59,390 nucleotides of DNA from Acidimicrobiia bacterium. Lineage in GTDB: Bacteria > Actinomycetota > Acidimicrobiia > Spongiisociales > JAHEDJ01. This document shows positions 52,907-59,390 of this stretch, in pieces. The translations under genes and the position numbers were made by a program. Within the stretch, counting starts at the first letter, position 1; every line of letters begins with the position of its first letter. The stretch lies in the NCBI GenBank assembly GCA_029210695.1, contig JARGFH010000022.1:1-59390 (forward strand), written 5' to 3'. A model generated the notes under the pieces. The model did not search any database, was not told the DNA's origin, and was given only the letters and a program-made list of their open reading frames with translations.

Positions 52907-53694
52907 GACGTTGCCTCCTGAACCTGCTCCTTCGGTTGAACGAGGGATGCCAGCTGGGTGTTGTGTCCCGGTTCAGGTCGGGACGGGCGCGTCGGAGCGA
53001 GTCGTTCGGCCAGAGTCGCAACCGATCGAACCAGCGGGGAGCGGCGGAGATCGCGTACCGAGCCACGGGCGCCGGTGAGAACGGCTGCTGTTCGGGGATC
53101 CCAAGCGACGATCCCGACCACAGGCATCTGGAGCGCGGCGGTCACTTCGGCCGGACCGTACGGCTTATCGCCCACCAGCAACAGACCGACATCAATGCCC
53201 AATGCGTTGAGGGCCCCGAGTCGATGCGCCGCCGGTCGAAGCTGGTCGAGCGTTGGGCGAGTGAGCACCATCACGACACCTGCCTCGCCGATGGTGTCGA
53301 TCGTCGATAGGCCCGGTGGAATCCTCCCGCAGTCGATGATCACGTCAATCTCAATCTGTTCCGTTGACCAAGCGGTGAGGGCATCAGCGATGTCGCGCAG
53401 CACGACATGCGCCTCATCGGGTGAGGCGGGACCGACCAGGACCGGTACTCCTCCGGGGAGGTATTGGGCGTGCCGCCAGACAACGTCGTCATCCAACCCC
53501 CGTCGCGAATCCGCAGCGAGCGACGAGAGGCCGGGCGTGTCGCCCAAACCGTATCGGGCCGCGATCACCCCTCCGAACAGGTCCGCCTCGACCAAGAGAC
53601 AGCGGCGGTGCGATGGCCAGGTGGCCGCCAGCGCCAGCGCGGTGGTGGTCACGCCCGGTGATCCATGCGCAGATGTCAGGCACACCACGCTCAT
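52903..53694 (-). CDS. tadZ: TadZ/CpaE-like MinD-family localisation ATPase
   Basis: This is a 263-residue protein with a deviant Walker A 'GSPGVTTTALALAATWP' (residues 11-27), then 'CLLVEADLFGGVIAARYG' and 'EIDVIIDCGRIPPGL'. The lysine of a normal MinD P-loop is Thr, as in many TadZ proteins. It usually places the Tad machine at a cell pole. It is coupled to TadA and to the CpaB-like gene by 4-nt overlaps. Confidence 0.85.
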   Translation of the reverse strand: MSVVCLTSAHGSPGVTTTALALAATWPSHRRCLLVEADLFGGVIAARYGLGDTPGLSSLAADSRRGLDDDVVWRHAQYLPGGVPVLVGPASPDEAHVVLRDIADALTAWSTEQIEIDVIIDCGRIPPGLSTIDTIGEAGVVMVLTRPTLDQLRPAAHRLGALNALGIDVGLLLVGDKPYGPAEVTAALQMPVVGIVAWDPRTAAVLTGARGSVRDLRRSPLVRSVATLAERLAPTRPSRPEPGHNTQLASLVQPKEQVQEATS

Positions 53695-54386
53695 TGGTCG
53701 ACTCCCGAAACCAACACGAGCCGAACCCTGCCGGCGGCAGCCGCGCCGGCAACCTTGGCTGCATCGTCAGCAGGCAACAGCAGTGAGATGAACCGATCGC
53801 CCTGGGTCCCCAGCTCCGCAACGTCGAATACCTCGGCAGATGTCGCGACAGCTTCGATGTCGGTGACTCCCTCTTCAGACGGCGTCCGACTTGTGAGCAC
53901 GACATCGACTCGGTCACCGGGCGTCAACAGCAGCGTCGGATACTCGCCCGGTGCCAACGCCATGCCGACAACACCCTCACCCGCGTCGAGGAGGCTGCGA
54001 GACACCAAGTGCGCCGAAGTGAGAAGGGTGCCGGGTTCGAGGTCCGCAACCGCGGTCAAACCGACCAGGCCGGCGGCTGCGTCCGGCGGAAGGCTGCTGA
54101 CCGGATCGTCGGTCGCCACGTACACGACCATCAGATCGCCAGACGTGACGGCCTCGCCGCGCTCCACCGATTGGGCAAGAGCAAGCGCTGGTTCTCGAGC
54201 CGCGGCCTGGGAGAACAGAACCACCGCCACCAGTGCACTCACTGCCACCATGAACACGGCAATCAACAGTTGTGGGATCTCCACCTTTCGGCGGGGTGCC
54301 TCCAGCCGAAAGGGACTCTCCGATTGCTGGCCATTACCCGACGGGTCGACACGCCCCGTCGATGCTTTCGTAGTGCTCCTGTTCAT
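53691..54386 (-). CDS. CpaB/RcpC-like pilus protein with SAF domain
   Basis: This is a 231-residue protein with an N-terminal cytoplasmic tail, one membrane helix ('LLIAVFMVAVSALVAVVLFS'), a SAF domain ('ALAQSVERGEAVTSGDLMVV', 'AAGLVGLTAVADLEPGTLLT') and a second beta-rich part ('TLLLTPGDRVDVVLTSR'). ATG 54386 is near the upstream gene's stop with 1 nt between. It is thought to contact the cell-wall side of the pilus machine. Confidence 0.8.
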   Translation of the reverse strand: MNRSTTKASTGRVDPSGNGQQSESPFRLEAPRRKVEIPQLLIAVFMVAVSALVAVVLFSQAAAREPALALAQSVERGEAVTSGDLMVVYVATDDPVSSLPPDAAAGLVGLTAVADLEPGTLLTSAHLVSRSLLDAGEGVVGMALAPGEYPTLLLTPGDRVDVVLTSRTPSEEGVTDIEAVATSAEVFDVAELGTQGDRFISLLLPADDAAKVAGAAAAGRVRLVLVSGVDQ

Positions 54387-54387
54387 G

Positions 54388-55284
54388 TCACCCTCCCGTC
54401 TCCACGGCCTGGATCTCGGCAACCTCAACCCCGAATGAAGCCGACAGGTCAACCGACCCGAACACTCCCTGGTAGACGTCGTTGATCCACCACTCGAACT
54501 CCCACCTCACCATCACCGAAGCTTCGAAGCGGCCCTCCGGCTCGCCATAGGAGCTGTGCAGGTAGGTGTACGCACAGTCCGTGTCAGCCTCGGACGCACC
54601 CGACACCCACACCACACCCGGACCCAGACAAGTGACCGCGCCGCCATCACCCATCAGCCACCGGGCATGCATCGGGGTCGCCCGAACCGTCACCGTCGTC
54701 AACCCCCGCGTTGTGGAGACCTCGATAGGCGACCATGCGGCCTGGTCCAGCCAAAGCCACGTCGGGACACGAACAAACGTCTGTCGTGCAAGAGGTGGGC
54801 TCGTCTCCGGGACTGGAGTCGGCGGCTCCAGACGAGCAGCAGCGATGTCCCGGATGACTTCGGGCGGGACAGGCGGGGTCACCTCGACCGCGAACTCGAA
54901 GGCATGCGCCGGCTCCCCCTCCCGCCAACAAGTGACGTTCCACCACCAATACTCCCCTGTCGGATCAAATCCCAGGTTCTCCACATCCCCCGGACTGAGC
55001 TGATCCATCGCGTCAAACTCGACCTCGTCACCCTCCTGGTACTCACCGACGGCAGCCGCGCAGTAGATGTCCCAGGCCTCATGGACAGTCCCTCCACCCG
55101 GTTGTCCCGGTGTTACCCCGTGACACTCAGCGACGACGTCTCCCCCTCCTTGATAGATATCACCCTCGCCGGAGCAGTGGTGGGCGGATGCCGGCGCGAC
55201 TGTCAGCAACGTCGCCGAGCCGAACAGGGCGATGGCGACGATCAAACGGACGGCAGTCCACGGTTTGTTGGTGCGAACTCGCAT
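54388..55284 (-). CDS. Secreted protein of the Tad locus, function unknown
   Basis: This is a 298-residue protein with a signal peptide ('LIVAIALFGSATLLTVAPAS') and a Trp- and Cys-rich mature part ('EYWWWNVTCW', 'RWEFEWWINDVY') that looks beta-rich. A PKD-like C-terminal segment is possible. Similar proteins are often found in actinobacterial Tad operons, where their role is unclear. It overlaps the lipoprotein gene by 43 nt and precedes the CpaB-like gene. Confidence 0.65.
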   Translation of the reverse strand: MRVRTNKPWTAVRLIVAIALFGSATLLTVAPASAHHCSGEGDIYQGGGDVVAECHGVTPGQPGGGTVHEAWDIYCAAAVGEYQEGDEVEFDAMDQLSPGDVENLGFDPTGEYWWWNVTCWREGEPAHAFEFAVEVTPPVPPEVIRDIAAARLEPPTPVPETSPPLARQTFVRVPTWLWLDQAAWSPIEVSTTRGLTTVTVRATPMHARWLMGDGGAVTCLGPGVVWVSGASEADTDCAYTYLHSSYGEPEGRFEASVMVRWEFEWWINDVYQGVFGSVDLSASFGVEVAEIQAVETGG

Positions 55285-56375
55285 GCGAAATCCACTTGTC
55301 CCTGTAGGTCTGAAACTTTCCAGAGGCCGCCCTCAAGGACCATTACGGCCGACTCGAGGTTGCGCTGACCGGCCTGAACTGCCGGCACGTCGTCGAGCCG
55401 TTCTCCCGAATTGACGTCGTAGAGGCCGTAGTCGGAGTCGGGCTCTAGGCAGCTCAAGATGACTAATTCTGTCGGACTCCGAACCTCAATCACTTCCGGA
55501 TGCAAGACCGGGCGACCCCTGAGAGCCGCACTCCGAGCCTGATGATCGACAAGGAGCTCGAGGATGAGGGCCTTCTGTGGTTCGATGAGAACCTCTCCGA
55601 CCAGTGGGGAGTCCGGGTTGGCTGGATCCCAGAATTCGTTCCACCCGGCATAGAAGGCTTCGTATCCGGCGATCGCAGCGTCAGCCATCTCCTCAGGTAC
55701 ACAGCCACCACCACTCGGAATCCGAACAGCGTCAACCACCCAGCCTTGCTCGGTCAGAGTCAGATCCGCCTGGTACCAGACACCAACCGTGTCGGTCAAC
55801 GACGGCGAAAGCAACACACAATCCTCGACTGAGGCCCGATCGGGTTCGAAGTCGGTAACCGTTGGGTGGAGCACGACTTCGGTATCAACTGGACCAAGCC
55901 CCGAAGAGCGCTGACGCTCGAAAAGGACAAGAGCACCATCGACCACGTCCGTGGCAGCGACCACCTCAAGAGGCGCCCGATCGAGATCATCCGAGGCCCG
56001 CACCTCCACCCACGCATCCCAATAGGCGCTCCACGCGTCAACCACATCTTCAGCAAGTGGAAGCGTCGATGTCACGGCGATCAATGTCGACGTACTCGTA
56101 GAAGTGGACGGTGGGCCCGTATGTGTGGACGTCACGGGTGGGATTGACGAGGTTGTCGTTGACTCACTGGAGCCCGACGACGTGCAGGCACTCATAACCA
56201 GCAACGCCGCGATGGCGACGCCCAAAAGAAGCGGCGGCCTGGTCAGGCCACCGAACCCGATTGACCAGCGTCGTGGGCTCAAATGGCTACCCCTCACTCC
56301 CAGTAGCCATTCCCACCCTACGCGTCTGACAACGCAACTGGCGGAGCGAACTAGAGAGAACATCTTTTCATCCAC
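55242..56375 (-). CDS. Predicted lipoprotein heading the Tad operon
   Basis: This is a 377-residue protein. A lipobox 'LLVMSACTSS' follows a hydrophobic stretch at about 46-66, after an unusually long, basic N-terminus; a later start would shorten it to a normal signal. The mature part begins with a Thr/Ser-rich linker and has two similar NTF2-like-sized halves ('WSAYWDAWVEVRA' and 'YEAFYAGWNEFWD'). The start used is GTG 56375, 31 nt from the first 23-bp repeat. It is the first gene of the leftward pilus operon. Confidence 0.65.
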   Translation of the reverse strand: MDEKMFSLVRSASCVVRRVGWEWLLGVRGSHLSPRRWSIGFGGLTRPPLLLGVAIAALLVMSACTSSGSSESTTTSSIPPVTSTHTGPPSTSTSTSTLIAVTSTLPLAEDVVDAWSAYWDAWVEVRASDDLDRAPLEVVAATDVVDGALVLFERQRSSGLGPVDTEVVLHPTVTDFEPDRASVEDCVLLSPSLTDTVGVWYQADLTLTEQGWVVDAVRIPSGGGCVPEEMADAAIAGYEAFYAGWNEFWDPANPDSPLVGEVLIEPQKALILELLVDHQARSAALRGRPVLHPEVIEVRSPTELVILSCLEPDSDYGLYDVNSGERLDDVPAVQAGQRNLESAVMVLEGGLWKVSDLQGQVDFACEFAPTNRGLPSV

Positions 56376-56404
56376 CTAAGGGGCACCAGCAGCCGGGGAA
56401 CGCG

Positions 56405-56591
56405 ACAACCCTTTCACCAGAGTGTCAACAGCCCTCCAACCGGATCCGGAGACCCTCTGAATCGATGAGACCGACGCCGCCATGTCCGAACCATTCCATC
56501 GCACCCTCTCACCAAAGTGTCAGCAACCCTCTCACCAGAGTGCCAGTAACCCTTTTACGCACATCAAGAACCCTCCAACTCGCGAGAATTG
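56405..56591 (-). repeat. Array of about seven 23-bp repeats (sites C and D)
   Basis: On the minus strand, cores ACCCT or variants start at 56408, 56431 (GCCCT), 56452, then 56503, 56526, 56549 and 56570. Spacings are 23 and 21 in the first group and 23, 23 and 21 in the second. Units at 56405-56427, 56500-56522 and 56523-56545 match the consensus best. The array faces the leftward Tad operon and stands between it and the rightward xis-int genes. It could be a set of operator sites or an iteron-like array. Confidence 0.75.
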
Positions 56592-56668
56592 CACTTTCCA
56601 GGTCGGCGATCCGACGACCACCGGCGGGCGACGAGGCGGCCCTGGATATGGTCGATATGGCAACGGTC

Positions 56669-56691
56669 TGACATCCTGGTGAAAGGGTTCA
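56669..56691 (+). promoter_or_regulatory. Single 23-bp repeat before the excisionase gene (site E)
   Basis: The unit begins TGACATCCTGGTGAAAGGGT and its GGGTT ends at 56689. Eighteen nt later is the ATG of the excisionase gene at 56708, the same spacing as at the ArdC-primase gene. A GATGAT -10-like box lies at 56696-56701. No ribosome site is visible, which suggests a leaderless message. Confidence 0.7.
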
Positions 56692-56707
56692 CGCCGATGA
56701 TCTGTCC

Positions 56708-56950
56708 ATGAACGACAACGACCGCCTACTCACCGCCGAGGATCTCGCCGCCTTCCTCGACGTCCCGATCAAGACGCTGTACGCGTGGCGGTACCGGGGA
56801 GAGGGACCCGTCGGCTTTCGGGTGGGCAAGCACGTCCGCTACCGGTGGACTGATGTCGAACAATGGATCCGAGACCGGGTTCGTGTCGCCGAGGTACGAA
56901 GGAACTCGGATCGCACTCGCACCCGAGCGCATGTCGGTGATCGTCGGTAG
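56708..56950 (+). CDS. xis: Excisionase-type MerR/AlpA-like DNA-binding protein
   Basis: This is an 80-residue protein. 'LLTAEDLAAFLDVPIKTLY' and 'AWRYRGEGPVGFRVGKHVR' with 'WTDVEQWI' are the HTH_17/excisionase pattern. It directs the integrase towards excision or controls the att site. It lies 58 nt upstream of the integrase gene and directly after a single 23-bp repeat. Confidence 0.85.
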   Translation: MNDNDRLLTAEDLAAFLDVPIKTLYAWRYRGEGPVGFRVGKHVRYRWTDVEQWIRDRVRVAEVRRNSDRTRTRAHVGDRR

Positions 56951-57008
56951 AGTCGCAATTGGGTGGCTCCGGCCGACGACCGGATCCGCTATTGGCTCAG
57001 GAGCGAAC

Positions 57009-58175
57009 ATGGCGAACATCAGGAGACGGCAGACGGCAAGTGGCGAGACCCGCTGGGATGTCCGCTACCGCGATCCGGATACGAGAGATCGAACCCGTAC
57101 CTTCCATCGGAAGGCCGACGCACAGAAGTTCGCCAACGTGGTGGAAGCGGACATCACCCGCGGCGATTGGCTGGACCCTCAGCTCGGAAGGGAGACGTTC
57201 GGTGACTGGGCGAGTCGGTGGGTTCCGACCATCGCTGGCCTGACGCCAAAGACACGCGAGACCTACGAATCGATTCTCCGTCGCCATCTCCTCCCCCGCT
57301 TCGAGGACTTTCCCGTCAACCGCATCGACCATCCGACCGTCGTCGCGCTGATAGCCGAACTGACGTCGAATGGGGCGGGCGCAGGCACGGTGCGCAACAT
57401 ACGAGATGTGCTCCGGCTCGTGCTGGAGCTGGCGCGTCGGTCGGGTGCGATCAAGGTCAATCCGGTCGAGGGAGCTAAGGCACCCAAGAAGCCACTCGCA
57501 CAAATGGTGTTCTTGAACGCTGACGAGATCATGACCCTCGCCGATGAACTCACCGACCCGCCGATCAGACGAGGTGGCGGAGAGCACCGCCGGCCGAGCT
57601 ATCCGGAGCGTGGGCTTCTGGTCCGGTTCGCCAGCTTTACGGGTCTCCGGTCAGGTGAGATCGTGGCGCTGCGGACCGAGACAATGGACCTGCTCCATGG
57701 ACGTGTTCACGTCGTCGCCTCCGCAACAGAGGCGTACGGCAAGCTGCAGTTCGGCTCCCCGAAGACGTACCAACGCCGGACGGTGCCGCTCCCCCAGGCA
57801 CTCGTCGACGAGCTGACGACGTCTCTGGCCGGCAAGGCGAGTAGCGACTTCGTGTTCACATCGTCGAGAGGTGGCCCACTGCGGCACTCCAACTTCTATG
57901 CCCGACACTTCAAACCTGCCGTAATCCGGGCTGGCCTCCCGGAAGCCACCAGGTTCCATGACCTCCGCCACAGCTATGCAGCCATGCTCATCGCCGAAGG
58001 CGCCCACCCCAGAGCCATTATGGAGCGCCTCGGTCACAGCACGATCCAGGTCACCCTCGGCACCTACGGTCACCTGTTCCCAAGCCTGGAAGCGTCGCTC
58101 ACCGAAGCACTCGACGACGTGTACCGAACGGCGGAGCCGACGCAACCAGCGGAGGTTCGAGAGATCGAAGGCTGA
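57009..58175 (+). CDS. int: Tyrosine-type integrase of the element
   Basis: This is a 388-residue protein. An arm-type N-terminus with 'WDVRYRDPDTRDRTRTF' is followed by a core-binding SAM-like domain (about 62-150) and the catalytic domain: Arg214 in 'TGLRSGEIVAL', His317/Arg320 in 'HDLRHSYAAM', His343 in 'LGHS', and nucleophile Tyr353. All are intact. ATG 57009 is used because the conserved protein starts there; the frame runs on to 56853. It would recombine attP with a tRNA site and is the element's most likely integrase. Confidence 0.92.
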   Translation: MANIRRRQTASGETRWDVRYRDPDTRDRTRTFHRKADAQKFANVVEADITRGDWLDPQLGRETFGDWASRWVPTIAGLTPKTRETYESILRRHLLPRFEDFPVNRIDHPTVVALIAELTSNGAGAGTVRNIRDVLRLVLELARRSGAIKVNPVEGAKAPKKPLAQMVFLNADEIMTLADELTDPPIRRGGGEHRRPSYPERGLLVRFASFTGLRSGEIVALRTETMDLLHGRVHVVASATEAYGKLQFGSPKTYQRRTVPLPQALVDELTTSLAGKASSDFVFTSSRGGPLRHSNFYARHFKPAVIRAGLPEATRFHDLRHSYAAMLIAEGAHPRAIMERLGHSTIQVTLGTYGHLFPSLEASLTEALDDVYRTAEPTQPAEVREIEG

Positions 58176-58230
58176 GCGAGCAGGACGACGATCCATACAT
58201 ACGATCTCGAGGACCCACCAGGAGACCAGC

Positions 58231-58443
58231 ATGGCCGAATCCCTACGAACTCACGCACAAGACCTGGCCGACTACCTCAACGACACCGTGCTCGACTACG
58301 ACGAGGTGTCCTACGCGGACATACTCGAAGCGCTCGCGAGTCTGGGAACGACCCTCGTCGAAGATCCTGTCGCCGACAGCACCCTCACATACTACGAGTC
58401 ACTGCCCCGGCCGGAGCAGGAGTCCGGATCCGACTCCGACTGA
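58231..58443 (+). CDS. Small acidic protein downstream of the integrase
   Basis: This is a 70-residue protein starting at ATG 58231 after AGGAGACC, predicted helical ('RTHAQDLADYLNDTVLDYDE') with an acidic end. No family was recognised. It is 55 nt after the integrase stop in the same direction. It is short enough to be a regulator or antirestriction-like protein, but there is no evidence for either. Confidence 0.55.
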   Translation: MAESLRTHAQDLADYLNDTVLDYDEVSYADILEALASLGTTLVEDPVADSTLTYYESLPRPEQESGSDSD

Positions 58444-58754
58444 GCCATGAGTTTCGGCCCGAGGCGTTGATGACGCCACCGCTGACCGCCATCACGCTAC
58501 GTGGCAACCCAATATCTGGGAACCGATCTAGATTGAAGCTCTTATGTGTCAACCCTCTTTCTTGGGGCCGGTTGCGGGTTGGCGGACATGACAGGGTTGG
58601 GCCACTGGGAGGCTCTCCGAGGGCATGCTCTTATTAGGTCACGCGAGTTCCGCTGCCGGGAGTTTGATCCTGGTGGGGGCGGGTCGGCAGTTCATTCATT
58701 GGACAGCTCCGGGGAGCGTCGGCCGGTTCAGGGGCCAGACCCAGCCCGGAATGG
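58444..58754. other. Intergenic stretch between the last element gene and the IS110 transposase
   Basis: This is 311 nt without a supported gene. The short frame at 58546 (plus) has no ribosome site or domain. There is no copy of the 5791-5834 tRNA core. The right part (from about 58550) should contain the 3' non-coding end of the IS110 element, whose limits I cannot place. Confidence 0.5.
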
Positions 58755-59390
58755 TTAGACGGCGTGGGGGAGGTGCTTGAAGACCTCTCGGGCGGCGTAG
58801 CGTTTCAGGACCCGCACGATCTCAGCGATTGATTTGCCCTCGGCGGTTCGTCGTTGCACGTAGCGTTTGGTTTCCGCATCGGAGGACAGACGGCTGAGGA
58901 TGATCCGGTAGAGGGCATGGTTGGCTTGTCGATTGCCGCCCCGGTTGAGGCGGTGACGAACCACCTTGCCCGATGAAGCCTCCAGGGGTGCGACTCCACA
59001 CATGCGGGCAAAGGCGGCTTCGTTCTTCAACCGGTGTGAGTTGTCACCGGCGGCTACCAGCAGAATGGAGGCGACCTCGATTCCGACTCCGTTGATGTCG
59101 AGCAGGCTGGGAGCGGCAGCATTGATGAGGGGCCGGAGCAGGGTGCGGATCTGTTTGATCTGTGTCTCGAGGAGCTGGACTCGCTGGGCCAGGCTCTTGA
59201 GTGCCACTTTGGTGGCGTAGGTGACCGGATCACCGGTCTCCCGGGGACGAAGAGCGGCGGTCTGTTTGACCAGTTGGGTCTTGGTGAGCCCGAAGAACCG
59301 GTCCCGAAGTTCCGGGCGTGTCAGATCCTCTGTGTAAGAGGGGTGGCCTGACATAGTGACCCTGGCGGTTGGAGTCGGGGTCCGTGGAAG
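58755..59390 (-). CDS. IS110-family transposase, C-terminal part (partial at window edge)
   Basis: The visible part covers at least 211 codons, and the frame stays open past the ATG at 59354 to the end of the window. It has the Transposase_20 domain: 'LLDINGVGIEVASILLVAAG', 'FARMCGVAPLEASSG', 'RLNRGGNRQANHALYR'. The preceding helix 'LAQRVQLLETQIKQIRTLL' is the usual coiled linker. The DEDD RuvC-like N-terminal domain (about 130-150 residues) lies beyond the window. IS110 transposases use a structured RNA from the element's non-coding end. Confidence 0.88.
   Translation of the reverse strand, partial: LPRTPTPTARVTMSGHPSYTEDLTRPELRDRFFGLTKTQLVKQTAALRPRETGDPVTYATKVALKSLAQRVQLLETQIKQIRTLLRPLINAAAPSLLDINGVGIEVASILLVAAGDNSHRLKNEAAFARMCGVAPLEASSGKVVRHRLNRGGNRQANHALYRIILSRLSSDAETKRYVQRRTAEGKSIAEIVRVLKRYAAREVFKHLPHAV

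Larger units (their letters stand above)
5835..59390. mobile_element. Integrative and conjugative element (left end here, right end not resolved)
   Basis: The block contains a MobF relaxase, VirD4 coupling protein, VirB4, TcpC, TcpE, a VirB6-like protein, a cell-wall hydrolase, an ArdC-primase, and an excisionase-integrase pair near the right end. It also carries defence-like and toxin-antitoxin cargo. The tRNA fragment at 5791-5834 is the proposed left boundary. No second copy of that core is visible to the right of the integrase, so the right boundary is probably beyond the window or disturbed by the IS110 insertion. Shared 23-bp repeats tie distant operons of the element together. Confidence 0.75.

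Noticed and set aside
58540-58610. Further copies of the 23-bp repeat (GTGTCAACCCTCT, TGACAGGGTTGGG)
   Set aside because: Only short parts match, the 23-nt period is missing, and the region is next to the IS110 element; chance similarity is likely.
58176-58754. Right attachment site or intact tRNA next to the integrase
   Set aside because: No tRNA arms and no copy of the 5791-5834 core could be found there.
1-59390. CRISPR array
   Set aside because: No series of identical repeats with unique spacers of constant length; the 23-bp repeats are contiguous and without spacers.

Overview
The window is high-GC DNA with GTG/ATG starts, ATGA-type gene overlaps and actinobacterial protein families (TcpC/TcpE transfer proteins, LysM-BTAD proteins, Tad pilus genes). 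It most likely comes from an actinomycete-type bacterium, perhaps Acidimicrobiia; the exact taxon cannot be read from the sequence.

Layout. (1) 1-5640 looks like ordinary chromosome: two DUF3892-type small genes (the second apparently frameshifted), then a tight operon of a GntR/LacI hybrid regulator, an NMT1/THI5-like substrate-binding lipoprotein, a nucleoside phosphorylase, an ABC ATPase and a permease. (2) About 5791-5834 is a minus-strand 3' part of a tRNA-Met-like sequence, a candidate attachment site. From here to at least the integrase at 58175 the DNA reads as an integrative and conjugative element (ICE). (3) 6012-13482 is an accessory/defence-like block: a three-gene operon (sigma-like factor, unknown protein, Rad50/SbcC-like ATPase) divergent from a ubiquitin-like operon (Ubl, E2-like protein, JAB-E1 fusion), then a possible zinc-ribbon protein, a DUF3800 protein and a TIGR02391-type protein. 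(4) 13651-24101 is the transfer operon: sigma-like regulator, TcpC, TcpE, VirB4, VirB6-like protein, transglycosylase/M23 hydrolase and VirD4 coupling protein. (5) 24273-31690 is a two-gene restriction-like system (Eco57I-type adenine methylase plus PLD-SNF2 helicase). (6) 31845-37365 holds the MobF relaxase, a candidate oriT and an ArdC-primase fusion. (7) 37413-40836 holds a HigB/HigA-ImmA type toxin-antitoxin pair, a TGT-like zinc protein and an XRE-regulated pair. (8) 41236-56375 is a Tad (tight adherence) pilus locus on the minus strand, split by a plus-strand block of two tyrosine recombinases, an XRE protein and a DUF1232 protein. (9) 56708-58443 holds excisionase, integrase and a small gene. 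(10) A partial IS110 transposase runs off the right edge.

How it works together. A 23-bp repeat (consensus core TGACACTCTGGTGAAAGGGT) occurs in tandem before the transfer operon, before the ArdC-primase gene, and as an array between the Tad operon and xis-int. At xis and ArdC-primase the repeat ends exactly 18 nt before the start codon. This suggests one regulator, perhaps the element's own sigma-like protein, controls transfer, establishment, pilus and excision together. The most unusual part is the ubiquitin-like operon: its E2-like protein has no cysteine and its Ubl has no C-terminal glycine, while the JAB and E1 motifs look intact.
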